Shown piece after piece: positions 40,475 to 42,623 of a DNA stretch of 42,623 nucleotides. The notes below the pieces were generated by a model. It searched no databases and was not told the origin of the DNA. It worked only from the letters and a program-made list of their open reading frames with translations. The translations under genes were made by a program, and so were the position numbers. Position 1 is the stretch's first letter; each line of letters starts with the position of its first letter. Source of the stretch: Candidatus Equadaptatus faecalis (GTDB lineage Bacteria > Synergistota > Synergistia > Synergistales > Synergistaceae); assembly GCA_018065065.1 (NCBI GenBank), contig JAGHTZ010000039.1:1-42623 (forward strand), read 5' to 3'.

Positions 40475-40491
40475 CGCCGTTGGGCTATAAT
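40463..40491 (+). promoter_or_regulatory. Promoter of the radical SAM gene
   Basis: TTGGCA (40463-40468), 17 bases, TATAAT (40486-40491). Its -35 is five bases from the ligase -35 on the other strand, so the two promoters stand back to back. Confidence 0.78.
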
Positions 40492-40536
40492 CTTGCCGGT
40501 CGGCACCTGTAAAAGCGATTGCCGGTGACGAATTAT

Positions 40537-40563
40537 CAATTACGAACGGTCGTATCGTAATTG
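40537..40563 (+). repeat. Inverted CAATTACGA / TCGTAATTG element in the radical SAM leader
   Basis: CAATTACGA (40537-40545) and TCGTAATTG (40555-40563) form a 9-bp stem with a 9-base loop. The arms resemble the dispersed AATTACC family. It lies 30 bases before the ATG and ends near the GGAGG ribosome site. Confidence 0.65.
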
Positions 40564-40593
40564 GTTTTTAGGTACTTATAACGGAGGATTCTT

Positions 40594-41859
40594 ATGACTA
40601 CTTCCGAACTTCTGACTTTATCAGGCAAAAAAATTCTGGCGGTAAATCCTCCCGTTGAGGATTTTGCCTTTTTTGATCTGTGGTCCAAACCGCTCGGACT
40701 TCTCTATCTGCTTGAAAAACTGAAGGGAAAAAACGAGGTTGTCTTTATCGACTGCATACATGAGGGTGCTGTAAAAGAAAAAAGCTTCGGGCGCGAAAAA
40801 ATCGCCGAAACCGAAATTGAAAAACCGCAGGTCTACGCTGAAGTAAAAAGAAAATACCGCCGTTTCGGCATGTCTGACACGGCTTTTCAGGCACGGCTTG
40901 AAAGCTGCGGAGAGCCTGACCTGATACTTGTCACGTCGGTTATGACCTACTGGTACGGCGGAGTAAAACACGCGATTGAAATACTGAAACGGCATTTTCC
41001 GAACACGCCCCTTTATCTCGGCGGCATCTACGCACGCCTCTGCCCCGAACACGCGGCGACACTCGGCGCCGATGAGGTACTGACCGACTTCTGGCTGCCG
41101 GACGCGCCTCATCCCGCGTTTGAGCTGTACGAAAAACCGCCCTACGGAATAACCATGACCTCTTTCGGCTGCCCGATGCGCTGTCAGTACTGCGCTTCGT
41201 CGCTGCTCTGGCCCGTTCACGTTCACCGCACAGCGGAAGAAATCCTTGCGGAAATTGAATTTGAAGCGTCACTCGGCATTGAAAATATCGCTTTTTACGA
41301 CGACGCTCTGCTGATTCAGAAAGAAAAATATTTCTACCCGCTCGCAAACGCCGTTAAAACGCGCTTTAACGGAAACCTTGCGCTTCACACGCCGAACGGC
41401 CTGCACGTGAGGGAGATAGACTCAGAATGTGCGGAAACGTTAAACTCGGCGAATTTTCAGACGCTCCGCCTGTCGCTTGAAAGCATTGACCCTGACATTG
41501 CGCGCGCAAGCTCGGGAAAAGTTGAAAGACAGCAGTACAAAACAGCCGTTAAAAATCTGCTCGCCGCCGGCTACACGCCGAAAGACTGCGAAACCTACAT
41601 TCTTCTCGGACTTCCCAGACAGAGCCTGCAGTCAGTAAAGGAAACGATAGACTTCGCACGGGACTGCGGAGGCACGCCGAAGCTCGCCGAATTTTCGCCA
41701 ATTCCGGGCACTCCGCTCTTTGAGGAAGCGGCGAAAAAAATTCCCGCCCTCCGCAGCGAACCGCTGCTTCAAAACAACAGCGTTTATTCAAGCTTCGTCT
41801 CGCACATGATGAGCGAAGAAATCCTGCAGGAACTCAAAGATTATTCAAGAAGAAAATAA
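40594..41859 (+). CDS. B12-binding-type radical SAM protein
   Basis: A 421-residue enzyme. The N-terminal Rossmann-like domain (about 12-170: ILAVNPPVEDF, PLGLLYLLEKL, DLILVTSVMTYWYGGVKHAI and PLYLGGIYARLCPEHAATLG) resembles the cobalamin-binding domain of this class, though a DxHxxG motif is not intact (DCIHEG is the nearest). The radical SAM motif is CPMRCQYC (C193, C197, C200), followed by IENIAFYDDALL, LRLSLESIDP and YILLGLPRQSLQSVKETIDF. GGAGG precedes the ATG. It is monocistronic. The substrate is unknown. Confidence 0.88.
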   Translation: MTTSELLTLSGKKILAVNPPVEDFAFFDLWSKPLGLLYLLEKLKGKNEVVFIDCIHEGAVKEKSFGREKIAETEIEKPQVYAEVKRKYRRFGMSDTAFQARLESCGEPDLILVTSVMTYWYGGVKHAIEILKRHFPNTPLYLGGIYARLCPEHAATLGADEVLTDFWLPDAPHPAFELYEKPPYGITMTSFGCPMRCQYCASSLLWPVHVHRTAEEILAEIEFEASLGIENIAFYDDALLIQKEKYFYPLANAVKTRFNGNLALHTPNGLHVREIDSECAETLNSANFQTLRLSLESIDPDIARASSGKVERQQYKTAVKNLLAAGYTPKDCETYILLGLPRQSLQSVKETIDFARDCGGTPKLAEFSPIPGTPLFEEAAKKIPALRSEPLLQNNSVYSSFVSHMMSEEILQELKDYSRRK

Positions 41860-42623
41860 ACCGCCAAAAATACGCAGTGGCGCGGATATTTGTTCCGGGT
41901 CATTTTTCGTTGTCCAATAACAGGCAGAAATCTGTAAAATATTGTTCGCTATTTTTCGCAGAATAAATTTGGATAATTTTGACTAAAACACCTAAGCACA
42001 GTATTTACAACGCTTTACGGCTTATTGACACACTTTTTGCAATAAAAAAGCAAAAAAATAATTTCTTTTGCATTTCTTTTTCATTTTTTTGTTTTTTTAT
42101 TTCCGAATAAGTTCCGAACGCAGTTTCTAACTGACTTTTTCGTTATCCTGTTACAAATTTCTTTTAGTGTATCATTTCAGTAAATATGACATAAAGCCTT
42201 GATATTACTATGTTTTTCAGCAGTTCTTCGTTCTGCGTTCGCGGCATGTTACAAATTTCTTATTCCATGAACATTACAGTACAGAAGGGAATGAGATTTG
42301 CCGCTGGTTTTATTTACGGCTTTTCTTCCCGATTAACGTCAGAAATACGCGGTGGGTTTGCCGGAACTTTCTTTGCCGCCTGTTTCCCGGAGGACGTTTT
42401 GAGGGTACCTTCTACGCATTACGTAGTGCGGGAGTTCACGCAACACCTGATAAGCACATTCTAGTTGGGTCAAGCAAGGCGCTGAAATACTTCGGTAACG
42501 GTCGCGGTTCGCGCCGGATTTCAGGGCTGCGACATGTGCCCCTTTCAGGAGAACTTCCGAAATGTCTGCAGACGGGCGAATAACAATAAAGTGTGTTATC
42601 CGTTAATGTTGTTGTACCAAAAT
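41860..42623. other. Gene-free region: AT-rich stretch then GC-rich, inverted-repeat-rich stretch
   Basis: From 41860 to about 42230 the DNA is AT-rich with no coding frame. A 15-base direct repeat, TGTTACAAATTTCTT, occurs at 42149-42163 and 42247-42261. From about 42340 the composition turns GC-rich with several inverted repeats, such as CTACG-CATTA-CGTAG (about 42413-42427). A long stem lies at about 42478-42530: GCGCTGAAAT pairs with ATTTCAGGGC and encloses further pairing. An 84-codon frame at 42210-42464 has no recognisable features. It could be an RNA gene or the leader of one beyond the edge; I could not identify it. Confidence 0.45.

Noticed and set aside
42210-42464. 84-codon plus-strand open frame
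   Set aside because: No ribosome site, no recognisable domain, and it spans the composition shift; more likely chance.
1-42623. CRISPR array, tRNA or rRNA genes, IS elements
   Set aside because: No regular repeat-spacer pattern, no tRNA T-loop signature in a cloverleaf context, and no transposase-like protein was seen on reading both strands.

Overview
The window looks like a chromosomal segment of a diderm, anaerobic, non-spore-forming bacterium of roughly 50% GC. My best guess is Synergistota; this is inference from gene content, not a database match. The diderm signs are an OmpH/Skp-like periplasmic protein carrying a SPOR domain, many signal peptides, and a YbhG/HlyD-type efflux system. 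The Firmicutes-like signs are MtaB, GerMN, a stalk-domain amidase, a GH18 hydrolase with a stalk-like N-terminal region, and the gerM-rph-rdgB gene order. I see no rRNA, tRNA, CRISPR array, transposase or phage gene. Almost everything lies on the minus strand.

Layout. 1-3868: ABC-2 efflux operon (adaptor, two separate ATPases, permease running off the left edge). 4099-5332: CorA-type transporter with a consensus promoter and a ~240-nt folded leader. 5429-6157: OmpH-SPOR protein. 6187-8660: LarA-family nickel racemase/epimerase with a KdgT-type permease. 8665-9381: secreted protein. 9447-10093: rpsU-yqeY. 10316-11632: mtaB. 11682-14149: cysteine desulfidase/serine dehydratase-type enzyme with a dicarboxylate/amino-acid symporter. 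14351-16475: GNAT-prmA-rsmE. 16476-16813: repeat-filled spacer. 16814-20936: operon of histidine phosphatase, folP, folK, a membrane protein and a nicotinamidase-like hydrolase. 21001-26966: secreted or envelope proteins, a helical repeat protein, GH18 hydrolase and a DUF2207 protein. 27132-28117: divergent RpiR-type regulator on the plus strand. 28194-29601: secG, rplM, rpsI. 29615-36958: metabolic and envelope cluster (phosphodiesterase, GAF membrane protein, PHP, PmbA, amidase, GerMN, RNase PH, RdgB). 37150-38602: two plus-strand genes, one a TSUP transporter. 38717-41859: divergent acyl-CoA synthetase-like ligase and radical SAM protein. 41860-42623: no convincing gene.

The most unusual things are regulatory or structural rather than a new protein system. 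They are: (i) the folded corA leader, which I could not match to a riboswitch class from memory; (ii) a dispersed family of degenerate AATTACC/CAATTGG repeats at six loci, one of which encodes the C-terminal tail of RsmE; (iii) back-to-back consensus promoters at 40430-40491 with a cluster of CACTTTA half-sites; (iv) an mtaB start codon with no Shine-Dalgarno sequence, lying just after a strong terminator; (v) an OmpH-SPOR fusion. I found no clear new defence or biosynthetic system.
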